Positions 24,227-32,975 of a DNA stretch of 35,471 nucleotides are shown piece by piece. The stretch spans positions 1 to 35,471 of the forward strand of contig JAHEBE010000005.1 of the NCBI GenBank assembly GCA_024642365.1, written 5' to 3'. The position numbers and the translations under genes were made by a program. Below the pieces are notes generated by a model that ran no database searches, was not told the origin of the DNA, and saw only the letters and a list, made by a program, of their open reading frames with translations. Numbering within the stretch: the stretch's first letter is position 1; each line of letters opens with the position of its first letter. The stretch is from Algoriphagus sp. (GTDB lineage: Bacteria; Bacteroidota; Bacteroidia; Cytophagales; Cyclobacteriaceae).

Positions 24227-26659
24227 TTAGTTTAATCTATTTCGTTCTTCTGTACTTCCTGAACTGCTATTCACTCGGAAACTGTCTCCTTTGGCAAATC
24301 GGTATCGAAGTGTAAATCGAACCCCCTGATTACTTCTATATTGTTCGAAGGAGGTATCAATATCCGCAAAATCCACATTGGCCCGGATAAGCTGGGTTCT
24401 GAATAAATCAGTCCCATTTACAGCTATTGTCAATTTATCCTTCATAATCGTTTTGGTGACTCCGGCATCTACCCATCCGAAACCGGCAATCGATCCTTGA
24501 CCCCAGATTTGAGGTCCGAGATACATCCCCATCACTTCCAGTTTAAACCCTTTTGGCAAGTTGAAATTATGCTGAGATCGAACCATGAAAGAGGTCTGTG
24601 CATTGTCTAGGTAATCGTCTCCAATCTGAGATTTGAATCGATTATAGCTCACCTGTACCATGTTGGAAGTTCCCCACCACTCCTTGATTTGGACAGGAAT
24701 AATTGCTCTAAAATTGGCATTCCTGGTTTTGTCAAAATTATCCGTAAAAGTCGTAGTCGTACGATTCTCTTGGTCTTGAATGAACACCTGCATAAAAGCA
24801 TCAACTGTCTCCGTATAACTTAAAGAGAATTGATATGCCCCTTTCACCACATGATTCATTTCGAGATTAGTTGAATACTGTGGTTTCAAGTTAGGATTTC
24901 CTCTTTCCGAAGTCAAAGGGTCGATGTAATACACAAATGGATTTAACAATCGGTAGTTCGGTCGCGTGATTCGCCGATTAGCTGAATAGACAATTTGGTA
25001 GTCATCGCTTACTTTATGCTGGATAAATGCACTTGGGAAAAGGTTGAAGTAATTTTGGGTATTGACCTGATTTAAGGTTACTGAATTACCGGATATATCT
25101 GAATATTCGCCTCTCAGACCAGCCTGGTAAGACACCTTCTTTGAAAACTCTCCTTTGTAAGACGCATAGGCTGCCAAGACATTTTCATGATAGATAAATT
25201 GGTTGCTACTTGGGTCAGGCATAAAAGGCCCATCTTCATTGGATCTACTCAGGTCCAGATTATTATCCGATTTCACCCAAGAACCTTTTAACCCCGTTTC
25301 TAGTGTGCTTCCATTTTTTAACGGTTTCAAATAATCTACTTTGGCTGTCAGAATGGTGTAATACATGTCATTCAGGGTAAGAATTCTATCACGCATTCCT
25401 CCAGAAGGGTCTTGACCTGTCCAACTCAAATTGTTCAATAAGGATTCGCTATCCGAATTCATTCGAGTGAAGTCTAAATCAGAAGTAATCTTAGCCCCTA
25501 ACGTATCCAATTTTCCCTCATAATGGAGATTGGCAAAAACTCGATCGCTATGACCTGTAGCATTGTTGTCTGAGTTGAGGTAGCTGTTTTCTGCAATTCC
25601 TGGGTTTTTTATTTCCGTAAAGGAACTATTACTATTGCTGGAGTTCGAATTTGAGGCCTGCACATTCAACCCGAGATTATGTTTTTCATTGATTTCATAA
25701 TTCGCAGCACCACTGAAAAACAAGTTCTTGTCCCGTGTTTTAATCCTCGAATCCTGATTGAAATTTGAAATCCCCTCAGGCAAAGCAAAGTTTCGTTCTA
25801 TAATTAGATCGTTATAGATTGCGTACTCATTGAAATTCAGGTTCGCATTTGTAGTCCACTTTCCCTTCTTCACATTCAAAGCTACACCACCAATTGGCGC
25901 CCAGAGGCCATTGTACTGTCCTCCTGCTTGGACATTTCCGAATACTCCGTCAACAGTATTCTTCTTTAAAATGATGTTAATCACACCTGCTGAGCCTTCG
26001 GCATCAAACCGGGCAGAAGGGTTCGTAATCACTTCCACGCTTTTAATGTTATCTGCAGGCATTGCCCGGAGAAAGTTTGCCAAATCCACTGCACTCATGT
26101 AGGTCTGACGATCATTAATCATGACCACGACTCCTGCACGCCCATTTAGATTGATGATCCCGTCTTGGTCGACATAGATCCCAGGAGACCTTCCAAGAAC
26201 ATCAAGGACGTTTGATCCCTCGGCCATAACCGTTCCCTCTACATTGACGATTGTTTTGTCAGGCTGAATGATGATTTCTGGACGCGTAGATTGTACAGTC
26301 ACTTCTTTCAGCCCGGTCATTTCATCTTCAATTGTAATCGTCCCCATTTCTTTGATGAGTCCAGGAGTCAATTCAAAGGTCGTTGATTCAAAAGCAGTAA
26401 ACCCGATCGAAGAAATCACAAGTTTAACCTCACCCGTTTTCAACGTTTCAATTAGGAACTCGCCATCTTCATTCGATACAGCTCCATCTACTAGTCCCCC
26501 TGCGGCAGCTTGGATCAGCGCAATATTTGCATAAGGGACAGCTTGCCCCTTCTGATCCAAAACTTTTCCCGAGATCTTAGTGACCTCTTTTGCTGCAAGT
26601 GTACTTATTCCCAAAAGGTAAATGAGAATGGTAAAAAAGATAATGTTGGTAGTTTTCAT
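24227..26659 (-). CDS. TonB-dependent-type outer-membrane receptor (OMP_b-brl_3 family)
   Basis: 810 residues from the ATG at 26659; another ATG nine codons upstream (26686) is possible but the later one gives a normal signal peptide (MKTTNIIFFTILIYLLG, cleaved after LAA). A carboxypeptidase-regulatory-like domain follows (about 28-110: ISGKVLDQKGQAVPYANIAL), then a plug domain (about 120-215: SNVLDVLGRSPGIYVDQDG, VEVITNPSARFDAEGSAGVINII) and a 22-strand-like barrel to the end. The plug contains the sequence pattern common to TonB-dependent receptors without a visible TonB box. No SusD partner is adjacent, so it is not a classical SusCD glycan importer. Substrate unknown; convergent with the MaoC-type gene. 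Confidence 0.85.
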   Translation of the reverse strand: MKTTNIIFFTILIYLLGISTLAAKEVTKISGKVLDQKGQAVPYANIALIQAAAGGLVDGAVSNEDGEFLIETLKTGEVKLVISSIGFTAFESTTFELTPGLIKEMGTITIEDEMTGLKEVTVQSTRPEIIIQPDKTIVNVEGTVMAEGSNVLDVLGRSPGIYVDQDGIINLNGRAGVVVMINDRQTYMSAVDLANFLRAMPADNIKSVEVITNPSARFDAEGSAGVINIILKKNTVDGVFGNVQAGGQYNGLWAPIGGVALNVKKGKWTTNANLNFNEYAIYNDLIIERNFALPEGISNFNQDSRIKTRDKNLFFSGAANYEINEKHNLGLNVQASNSNSSNSNSSFTEIKNPGIAENSYLNSDNNATGHSDRVFANLHYEGKLDTLGAKITSDLDFTRMNSDSESLLNNLSWTGQDPSGGMRDRILTLNDMYYTILTAKVDYLKPLKNGSTLETGLKGSWVKSDNNLDLSRSNEDGPFMPDPSSNQFIYHENVLAAYASYKGEFSKKVSYQAGLRGEYSDISGNSVTLNQVNTQNYFNLFPSAFIQHKVSDDYQIVYSANRRITRPNYRLLNPFVYYIDPLTSERGNPNLKPQYSTNLEMNHVVKGAYQFSLSYTETVDAFMQVFIQDQENRTTTTFTDNFDKTRNANFRAIIPVQIKEWWGTSNMVQVSYNRFKSQIGDDYLDNAQTSFMVRSQHNFNLPKGFKLEVMGMYLGPQIWGQGSIAGFGWVDAGVTKTIMKDKLTIAVNGTDLFRTQLIRANVDFADIDTSFEQYRSNQGVRFTLRYRFAKGDSFRVNSSSGSTEERNRLN

Positions 26660-26813
26660 TTCAATACTGGTTGGTGTTGTTTTCATACCAGCTTATGAAA
26701 AGAAAATGCCAAGGAGTCAAATCGGCCTAATTTTGACGAAGACGCCATTTTATAGGATTGTTCCAAAAAATCCTGTTGCGAAACCGTACACTTTTTGCGT
26801 TCGGTTTTAAGAC

Positions 26814-26846
26814 AAAAAAAATCCCCAAACCTTTCGGAATGAGGAT
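26814..26846 (-). terminator. Terminator of superoxide dismutase
   Basis: On the minus strand an 11-bp imperfect stem (ATCCTCATTCC with GGTTTGGGGAT, two U-U mismatches and one G-U pair) is closed by a GAAA tetraloop and followed by eight T. It lies 20 bases after the sodA stop. Confidence 0.65.
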
Positions 26847-26866
26847 CATTTTATGAATTGTTACCC

Positions 26867-27472
26867 TTATTTGGCAGCTGCGTAGTTTTTACTTACTTCC
26901 TCCCAATTGATCACATTCCAGAAAGCAGAAATGTAATCAGGTCTTCTATTTTGATAATTCAAGTAGTAAGCATGCTCCCAAACGTCAAGGCCCATAATCG
27001 GTGTGCCAGGACATTCTGCAATATCCATAAGTGGATTATCTTGATTAGGAGAAGAACAAACACAAAGCTCTTTTTTAGTGTCTACACAAAGCCAAGCCCA
27101 GCCCGAACCAAATCGAGTAGCTGCGGCTTTGTTAAAAGTTTCTTTGAAAGCATCAAAAGATCCGAACTTAGCATCAATTGCTGCAGCTAGTTCCCCTTTA
27201 GGAGATCCGCCGCCAGTTGGAGAAAGGATTTTCCAAAAAAGACTGTGATTGTAGTGGCCACCACCATTATTTCTTACAGCAGTATTTGATCCGGCTACTT
27301 TTAAAAGTTCTAGAAGAGATTTTCCTTCTAAGTCAGTGCCAGCAATGGCATTGTTCAAATTAGTGACATAACCATTATGATGCTTGCCATGGTGGATTTC
27401 CATTGTTCTCGCGTCAATATTTGGTTCTAATGCAGTTGTTGCATAAGGAAGAGCAGGTAGTTCAAAAGCCAT
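26867..27472 (-). CDS. sodA: Superoxide dismutase, Fe/Mn family (Mn type)
   Basis: Converts superoxide to oxygen and hydrogen peroxide in the cytoplasm. 201 residues; no signal peptide. Metal ligands are H27 ([11 protein letters not shown]), H76 ([10 protein letters not shown]), D163 and H167 ([18 protein letters not shown]). The GGGHYNH motif and the absence of the AAQxWNH iron-type motif favour manganese or cambialistic use. Starts ATG; 103 bases separate it from the tadA stop, so it probably has its own promoter, though I see no exact -7 consensus. The sodA symbol follows the Mn-type call. Confidence 0.93.
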   Translation of the reverse strand: MAFELPALPYATTALEPNIDARTMEIHHGKHHNGYVTNLNNAIAGTDLEGKSLLELLKVAGSNTAVRNNGGGHYNHSLFWKILSPTGGGSPKGELAAAIDAKFGSFDAFKETFNKAAATRFGSGWAWLCVDTKKELCVCSSPNQDNPLMDIAECPGTPIMGLDVWEHAYYLNYQNRRPDYISAFWNVINWEEVSKNYAAAK

Positions 27473-27575
27473 TTTCTTAAATTTTAAAGGTTATACAATG
27501 AGTTAAATTGATTCAAATAATCTGTCTTGAAAACCCGCCCTCTTTCAAAAAGGTTCTTAAAAATTGAATTTTCGT

Positions 27576-28019
27576 TCAATTTCTAAGCTTTTTGAAAAAA
27601 GAATTAAGTAGGAGTTCGGATTCCTTTGCTAAAGTCCCTGCAAAAATTTTCGTTTTTGGATGTAGAATAGATGGGTCCGATTTCATACATCCTCTTTTAG
27701 GATCGGAAGCGGCAAAATGAATTTCACTTATCTGTGACCAAAATAGTGCTCCCCCACACATGATGCAGGGCTCTAGCGTGACATATAGTCTACAATCGAC
27801 AAGGTATTTAGCCCCAAGGTAATTCGCTGCGGAAGTTATTGCGAGCATTTCTGCATGAGCAGTGACATCGTTAAGGCGCTCAGTTTGATTATAGCCCTTT
27901 GCAATGATTTTATTTTTTGAGACGATGACTGCTCCAACTGGTATTTCACCTTCTTCAAAAGCATTTTGAGCCTGCTTCAAGGCTTCATTCATAAAATATT
28001 CGTGGCTAAAAAGCTCCAA
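27576..28019 (-). CDS. tadA: tRNA adenosine(34) deaminase
   Basis: Converts A34 to inosine in the anticodon of tRNA-Arg(ACG). 147 residues with the zinc site HAEMLAI (His ligand and the proton-shuttling Glu) and PCIMCGGAL (two Cys ligands), plus the N-terminal GEIPVGAVIV. The start is probably TTG at 28019: an in-frame TAA lies 12 bases upstream, and the residues before the first in-frame ATG (27992), FSHEYFMNEAL, align with E. coli TadA FSHEYWMRHAL, so they are coding. The TTG lies 2 bases from the stop of the upstream permease, so the genes are coupled. A general nucleoside deaminase is the alternative, less likely given the match. Confidence 0.87.
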   Translation of the reverse strand: MELFSHEYFMNEALKQAQNAFEEGEIPVGAVIVSKNKIIAKGYNQTERLNDVTAHAEMLAITSAANYLGAKYLVDCRLYVTLEPCIMCGGALFWSQISEIHFAASDPKRGCMKSDPSILHPKTKIFAGTLAKESELLLNSFFKKLRN

Positions 28020-28021
28020 GA

Positions 28022-29158
28022 TTAAAAGTTAAGCATCTCCAGAATCTCATTTCGCACCCCTTCATTGATCACTACAGCGAGAATCAAAGATACCACTAGA
28101 CCAATGAAAGCTTTAACCACATCATTTTTTGCCAATCGATAGGCCCGAAATGCTAGCATTTTTCGTTTTCTCTCTTTGCCCACTTTACCCAGTGCTATGG
28201 CTAATTCTCGACCTCCCAACAATCCAATAAAGACCCAAGTGGTACTCATCGGCACATTACTGTAAATCTTGAAATAGAATAGAATAATAGCATAGACAAA
28301 ATCCACAATAGTAGCAGCACGAACATCCGTCACATTGGATTTTTCATTTACAATGCCTTGGATTTTATCCCCTTTGAGGTAAAACAAAAAGCCAATCCCC
28401 AGAAACACAAATCCTGTATAAGCGATAAATTCTACTACTGATAATTGACGAGGTAGAAAAACGGCAATATTTGCAGCATCCTGCATAATCCACACTGCCC
28501 AAAGTGTACCAGAGGTTATCCATTGCAAGACAATCCAATAAGGTTTTGCTTGTCCTTTGAGGTAATCTTTAACTAATCGCTCGATAGCATACCAAACAAT
28601 TATTGCTACAAAAAAAGCAAGAAGGTAGCCCAAAAAGCTCTTTTTCATCACATCTATGATGGTTCCTGCTTTGTAGGTAAATACATTTAAAAGCAAGAAG
28701 GTTGTTGATACAGGCATTCTAAGCCTAGTCATAATCAACAATACAATAGGTGCAGCTAACTGAAGGAACACAAAACTTTCGGGGGCTTTTTCTAGCCCTG
28801 GCACACTCAGACGTTCGTAGCTTACATCACCATTGAAAGTAAACCAGCTGTAAGTCACCGTGGCGACGAAAATCAAGCCCATAAACAGCCATAGCCAATA
28901 CCACTTTCGGTTTTGGTTTGAGGCGATGAAAGTACCGATAGTCTGAATACTATCATTGGCAATAGCCGAATATGCTGCCAAGCCAAACCCAAACCACATC
29001 GCGGCATAGGTATATGGCGTAATCAGTCCTGCAATGGATACAAGAACACAAACCATAATCAAGAATGGCTTTTCCTTTTTGGTAAAATCAAAAAGTGAAT
29101 AAGCGCCTTTCGAGAGCTTATCTTGATTTATGTTCTGGTCAATTGTTTTCTTTGCCAT
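28022..29158 (-). CDS. PiT-like inorganic phosphate transporter (divergent)
   Basis: 378 residues with about nine to ten membrane helices. The two half-repeats of the PiT family are visible: AANDSIQTIGTFIAS (about 66-80; compare GANDxANxxG) in the first half, and MPVSTTFLLLN (about 147-157) and VPMSTTWVFIGLLGG (about 304-318), which correspond to the PVSTTH motif. The sequences deviate enough that substrate specificity is uncertain; phosphate or a related anion is likeliest. It diverges from a second phosphate transporter family across a 238-base region, which supports a phosphate role. tadA follows 2 bases after its stop. Confidence 0.75.
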   Translation of the reverse strand: MAKKTIDQNINQDKLSKGAYSLFDFTKKEKPFLIMVCVLVSIAGLITPYTYAAMWFGFGLAAYSAIANDSIQTIGTFIASNQNRKWYWLWLFMGLIFVATVTYSWFTFNGDVSYERLSVPGLEKAPESFVFLQLAAPIVLLIMTRLRMPVSTTFLLLNVFTYKAGTIIDVMKKSFLGYLLAFFVAIIVWYAIERLVKDYLKGQAKPYWIVLQWITSGTLWAVWIMQDAANIAVFLPRQLSVVEFIAYTGFVFLGIGFLFYLKGDKIQGIVNEKSNVTDVRAATIVDFVYAIILFYFKIYSNVPMSTTWVFIGLLGGRELAIALGKVGKERKRKMLAFRAYRLAKNDVVKAFIGLVVSLILAVVINEGVRNEILEMLNF

Positions 29159-29181
29159 TTGGCAATGGGAGTTTGGTAGGC

Positions 29182-29230
29182 CAAAAATAGAAAAGATAAA
29201 TCGGGTAGCATATTAACAAATTGTTAAGGA
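29182..29230. promoter_or_regulatory. Divergent phosphate-transporter control region: -7 element and TTAA repeat
   Basis: The 238-base gap (29159-29396) between the PiT-like (-) and Na/Pi (+) genes holds CAAAAATA (29182-29189), which on the minus strand is TATTTTTG, an exact TAnnTTTG -7 element, 23 bases from the ATG. Next to it TTAACAAATTGTTAA (29213-29227) is a 15-bp palindrome; read another way, TTAACAA and TTAAGGA (29213, 29224) are two 7-mers 11 bp apart, the spacing of PhoB-type direct repeats. Binding factor unknown; a PhoB-like regulator is inference. Confidence 0.42.
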
Positions 29231-29396
29231 GGCCATAAAACCGTGCTTTTGAGAAGTATGGTCTTGTATTCCGAAAAATATTTTCAACTTTTACTGCTCA
29301 AATAAACCAAGAATCTAAATAAGTACCAAAAGACTGTTCTCTACACAAACTATTCAATAATTAAAAAAAGTCCTCAGCTACAGTCTCACTGATCAA

Positions 29397-30506
29397 ATGG
29401 AATCGCTAGAAGAACCGAAAAAGAAGCAAAGTAAATTCAGCAGCTACATCATCATGTTGCTCGCCTTGCTTTTATTCATTTTTGCAATTGACCTCCTGGC
29501 GGTGGCGATGAGTCAACTGAACAATGATGTCGCAGAAGATATCTTAAAAGCTACCCGAAATCCGTTTGTGAGTTTATTCATAGGTCTATTGATGACTGCT
29601 TTAATTCAAAGTAGCTCTACCGTGACGGCTAGTATTGTGGCGGTTGTTGCAGCTGGAAATCTATCCTTGGAACAGGCGGTTCCGATGGTAATGGGGGCCA
29701 ATATAGGTACCACTTTAACCTCCACTTTGGTCTCGCTTTCCTATATCATGAATAAAAAGCAGTTTAAGCGCGCTTTATCTGCAGGAATTCTACACGATAT
29801 CTTCAATATTTTCACAGTATTAATTCTTCTCCCTTTAGAAATCTATTTCGGCTTTTTGTCCAAAATGGCCATTTCTATCGCTCACATTTTTGCGCCAGAT
29901 GAGAATTACATGGGTCCGATTGTTTACAATAAAGTATTCACCAGACCGGTTACTGACTGGATAACAGAGACCATCAACATTCCATTTTTGACAATGCTAT
30001 TGTCTGTTTTTCTGGTATTTGGTGCGATTAAATTACTTTCCACTTCCGTTTATCGAGCTTTTGTAGTGGATTCATTCAATGAAATAAATAATTTCATTTT
30101 TAAGAATCCGTACATGGCTTTAATCTATGGCACCTTCTTCACTGCAGCCGTACAATCCAGTACTGTGACCACATCGCTGGTGGTTCCTTTAGTAGCTAAC
30201 AAAAAAGTATCGCTGAAAAAATCCTTCCCTTTTATCATCGGCGCAAATATTGGTACGACTATTACGGCAGCGATTGCGGCGATTTACAAAACCGAAGCTG
30301 CCATTGCATTGGCTATCGTTCACTTCCTGTTTAACTTTTTTGGAGCACTTCTTTTCATGCCTTTTCCGTTGGTCCGAATGATCCCGGTGAGACTTGCATC
30401 ATGGATGGGAAAAAAATCTGTGAAAAGCCGCTTTGTTGGTTTTGCCTATATCCTCTTGACCTTTTTTATAATTCCTTTTCTTCTGATTTATTTCAGCAAG
30501 GATTAA
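29397..30506 (+). CDS. Na/Pi cotransporter family protein (PNaS, PF02690)
   Basis: 369 residues of hydrophobic helices, no PhoU tail. Two inverted signature repeats are present: LIQSSSTVTASIVAVVAAG with MVMGANIGTTLTSTLV (about 60-105), and AAVQSSTVTTSLVVPLV with FIIGANIGTTITAAIA (about 247-300). The paired QSSS/QSST and GANIGTT motifs form the substrate pathway. Members import phosphate (or other oxyanions) with sodium. It diverges from the PiT-like permease. At its 3' end the stop codon overlaps, tail to tail by 3-4 bases, with that of deoC, with no terminator between. Confidence 0.9.
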   Translation: MESLEEPKKKQSKFSSYIIMLLALLLFIFAIDLLAVAMSQLNNDVAEDILKATRNPFVSLFIGLLMTALIQSSSTVTASIVAVVAAGNLSLEQAVPMVMGANIGTTLTSTLVSLSYIMNKKQFKRALSAGILHDIFNIFTVLILLPLEIYFGFLSKMAISIAHIFAPDENYMGPIVYNKVFTRPVTDWITETINIPFLTMLLSVFLVFGAIKLLSTSVYRAFVVDSFNEINNFIFKNPYMALIYGTFFTAAVQSSTVTTSLVVPLVANKKVSLKKSFPFIIGANIGTTITAAIAAIYKTEAAIALAIVHFLFNFFGALLFMPFPLVRMIPVRLASWMGKKSVKSRFVGFAYILLTFFIIPFLLIYFSKD

Positions 30507-31165
30507 TTAGCGTCCGCTTTCCAAGCCTCAATTTGCCGAAAAGTATTGGTGCTACAGACGCGATCTGCCCCTGCCTGGATCAGCATCAAACTTTCTTCCA
30601 AGCTTTCTGAACCTCCGGCAATGAGCCCTAAATTTGAAGAAATAGAACTTCGTAAAGTCCTGAGTTGACTAGGACTTGTCTTCTGATTAGAGATTCCTGT
30701 AGTCATTTTGATGAAATCTGTACCCGCATCCTGACAGATCATTCCGGCCTCCAAGAGCTGTGAGTCGTTTAAAAATTCTGCTTCAATAGTTACTTTGAGT
30801 AGCTTCCCTTCCTCGTGGCAAATTTTAGCAAGCTGGGCAAGCTCAATTTTTGGCCAGTTCATCCCACTGTGAAATGCCGTCTGAGACCATACCACATCAA
30901 TTTCATCTGCACCCTGTCGAATAGCTTCTTTAGCTTCAAACACTTTTGAACTGGTGTCTTGAAAGCCAAAAGGATAACCAACATAAGCTGAAACTTGAAT
31001 CCCGCTTTCTCTAAGTTCTCGCGCGGCTTTTTTTACCCAAAAAGAAGGAAGCACGCATGTAATAATCCGGGTTTGAATGGCCGATTGGATAAAATTATCT
31101 ACATCATTTGCGGTCATCCTAGGTTGAAGAAATTGAGCTTCTAGAAACTGATTGAGATTATTCAT
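30503..31165 (-). CDS. deoC: Deoxyribose-phosphate aldolase
   Basis: Cleaves 2-deoxyribose 5-phosphate to acetaldehyde and glyceraldehyde 3-phosphate in deoxynucleoside salvage. 220 residues from the ATG at 31165; an upstream TTG (31177) adds four residues. Motifs: CVLPSFWVKKA (substrate loop), AYVGYPFGFQDTSSK, ADEIDVVWSQTAFHSG, LKVTIEAEFL and the Schiff-base region DFIKMTTGIS, whose Lys is catalytic, and a phosphate loop IAGGSESLEE. It overlaps the upstream dehydrogenase by 8 bases (ATGAATAA), so translation is coupled. Length and motifs match DeoC. Confidence 0.9.
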   Translation of the reverse strand: MNNLNQFLEAQFLQPRMTANDVDNFIQSAIQTRIITCVLPSFWVKKAARELRESGIQVSAYVGYPFGFQDTSSKVFEAKEAIRQGADEIDVVWSQTAFHSGMNWPKIELAQLAKICHEEGKLLKVTIEAEFLNDSQLLEAGMICQDAGTDFIKMTTGISNQKTSPSQLRTLRSSISSNLGLIAGGSESLEESLMLIQAGADRVCSTNTFRQIEAWKADAN

Positions 31166-32366
31166 CCCCGTGGACAAAATCCGACAGGTACATAAACTCT
31201 AAAGTCAAATCCCCATCACGGGCGATAGTTGCGCGCTCAAGCATGGGTGAACTTTCCTTCAATAATTCAGGAATTATTAATTTGCTTAGCTGCTGTCCAA
31301 ACTCACGGCTAGCTTCGCGGGGAAGTTCGCAAGGAAGATTGTCAATCGCCATGACCGAAATACTGGTTTGGCTACCAAATGCTTCAATTGCCAAGCCTGT
31401 TTGCCGATCTATATCAAAAACAGGCTCCACAATTGTAGAAGATTTTACTGTCGTAGGAACGGACCCGTTGATATCACAGGAAATATCAGCAATCACTGAA
31501 ATCTGAAAGTCATCCGTTGCAATATCCTCTAATTGGAACAATCGGGGAGCTTTCGGATCCCAATAAGCTGCTGCAACCAGAATTTCCGCAACTTCAGTAA
31601 ATTTCTGAAAATGACTTTCGTACCGCTCGGGAAATTCATAAAACTCTTTTTTGTCAAAGCCTCCATCAGATTTCCTGCGGTTATAGTCTTCTGTCCTTAG
31701 CATCACATAAACAGGCTCCTCAAAATATTGAAATAGAAACTCCTCCACGGTGACTTGCTTGATTTCGAGCTTAGCCATGATTTCTGCTGCTCCTTTTGCC
31801 ACTCGGCCTGTTCCAGTGATGGCAAGTTTGATTGGAGGTAATTGGACTTTTTCGAGCTCTTGATCTAACTCTTTTAGATCATAGCATTCGTGAGCTCGCT
31901 TTAAGTCAAAGAGGTCAGTTTTTTTACCATATGTCCAAAAAGCATTATAAGCCCCTACTATTCCAGCCCATCTTCCGAAAGCAACCACACGATTTCCTGA
32001 GTCATCAGTTAGTACTTCATAGTCAATCAATCGAATATTTTTCTCTAAGACCGATTGTAGTAATTTTCGATTGTAGGGTTGTTTTTTCATCGTATGGGAA
32101 AAGAAAAAATAGGTTTTCCCCTCAAGAAGTTGCGGAATAGGCACTTCCTTTACCCCAAAAAGCACCTCACAGCTTGAAACATCTTCCACGATCAACAGCC
32201 CATGATCTAAGTATTCTTGATCATTGATAATTCGTACTTCACTCGACTGCACTTCTATCCCTACTTCTTCACCATAAGTAGACTGGATTTCTTGCAATTG
32301 GAAAGGAGTAAATGGTACGCGTTTGTCGGGAGGATTTTTTCCCTCACGGATTATTCCGATTTTCAT
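31158..32366 (-). CDS. Lysine-ketoglutarate-reductase-like/alanine dehydrogenase-like NAD(P) oxidoreductase
   Basis: 402 residues from the ATG at 32366; a TTG upstream (32390) is less likely. The N-terminal half is an AlaDH/PNT-type domain (KIGIIREGKNPPDKRVPFTP; later YFFFSHTMKKQPYNR, IRLIDYEVL and VVAFGRWAGIVGAYNAF). These segments resemble the LKR domain of alpha-aminoadipic semialdehyde synthase and LYS1-type saccharopine dehydrogenase more than classical alanine dehydrogenase. The NAD(P) fold follows (KLAITGTGRVAKGAAEIM, about 186-203). There is no C-terminal saccharopine-cleaving domain. Reaction unknown; a lysine-linked reductive amination or its reverse is inferred. Coupled to deoC downstream and 33 bases from the divergent membrane methyltransferase. 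Confidence 0.72.
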   Translation of the reverse strand: MKIGIIREGKNPPDKRVPFTPFQLQEIQSTYGEEVGIEVQSSEVRIINDQEYLDHGLLIVEDVSSCEVLFGVKEVPIPQLLEGKTYFFFSHTMKKQPYNRKLLQSVLEKNIRLIDYEVLTDDSGNRVVAFGRWAGIVGAYNAFWTYGKKTDLFDLKRAHECYDLKELDQELEKVQLPPIKLAITGTGRVAKGAAEIMAKLEIKQVTVEEFLFQYFEEPVYVMLRTEDYNRRKSDGGFDKKEFYEFPERYESHFQKFTEVAEILVAAAYWDPKAPRLFQLEDIATDDFQISVIADISCDINGSVPTTVKSSTIVEPVFDIDRQTGLAIEAFGSQTSISVMAIDNLPCELPREASREFGQQLSKLIIPELLKESSPMLERATIARDGDLTLEFMYLSDFVHGDE

Positions 32367-32399
32367 AGCTGCAAATTCTTTGGGTCTCAACTTAAATAC

Positions 32400-32975
32400 A
32401 TGGATTATTTACTACTTGCCCTCAGTTGGGCGCTCTTTTATAGCCTACATTCCATTTTCGCTGCATCGAAGTTAAAAAGATTTTTTCGGCGAAAAATTAG
32501 AAGTGGAATTAAATGGTATCGTCTTTTTTATTCAATTGGATCCACTGCTTTTATACTGGGAATTTTGATTCAATCCATATTGATTCCAGCATTTCCTCTA
32601 TTCGCCAAAGGATCGATTACAGATTACATTGCTTATGTATGTGCCGGCTTTGGAACAATTATTTTTGTGAAATCAACCAAACAGATTTCAATCAAAAAAT
32701 TTCTGGGTTTAACCGCAGAGTCCAATGCACCGGAACCGTTGGTTACATCCGGAATCTATTCAAAAATCAGACATCCACTTTATGCCGGACTGTTTTTGAT
32801 TTTTACAGGCTATTTGTTCTTTGCCGGGACATTGGCAGCGGTAGTCCACTTAGGCTGTTTGGTTTGTTACCTTCCAATCGGGATTTATTTTGAAGAAAAA
32901 AATCTTCGTTCGATTTATGGCGAAGCATATCAAGATTACCAGTCCAAAGTCCCCCCAATTTTGCCATGGATATAA
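32400..32975 (+). CDS. Isoprenylcysteine methyltransferase-like membrane protein
   Basis: 191 residues from the ATG at 32400. The frame is open further upstream, but that part is antisense to the dehydrogenase gene and lacks any sensible sequence, so it is rejected. Four to five membrane helices; the cytoplasmic signature of ICMT/PEMT-type enzymes is at the C-terminus: SGIYSKIRHPLYAGLFLIF (about 118-136) and FEEKNLRSIYGEAYQDYQSKVPPILPW (contains E-E and the Y-x-Y-x-x-x-V-P box). These bind SAM in the membrane-embedded fold. Substrate unknown in bacteria. A bidirectional terminator follows. Confidence 0.82.
   Translation: MDYLLLALSWALFYSLHSIFAASKLKRFFRRKIRSGIKWYRLFYSIGSTAFILGILIQSILIPAFPLFAKGSITDYIAYVCAGFGTIIFVKSTKQISIKKFLGLTAESNAPEPLVTSGIYSKIRHPLYAGLFLIFTGYLFFAGTLAAVVHLGCLVCYLPIGIYFEEKNLRSIYGEAYQDYQSKVPPILPWI

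Noticed and set aside
26687-26866. Small gene between the receptor and sodA
   Set aside because: 180 bases with no frame showing a plausible start and composition; contains only the sodA terminator and the receptor leader.
32217-32399. N-terminal extension of the membrane methyltransferase frame
   Set aside because: The added 61 residues run antisense through the dehydrogenase start and are unlike the ICMT family; ATG at 32400 gives a normal N-terminal helix.
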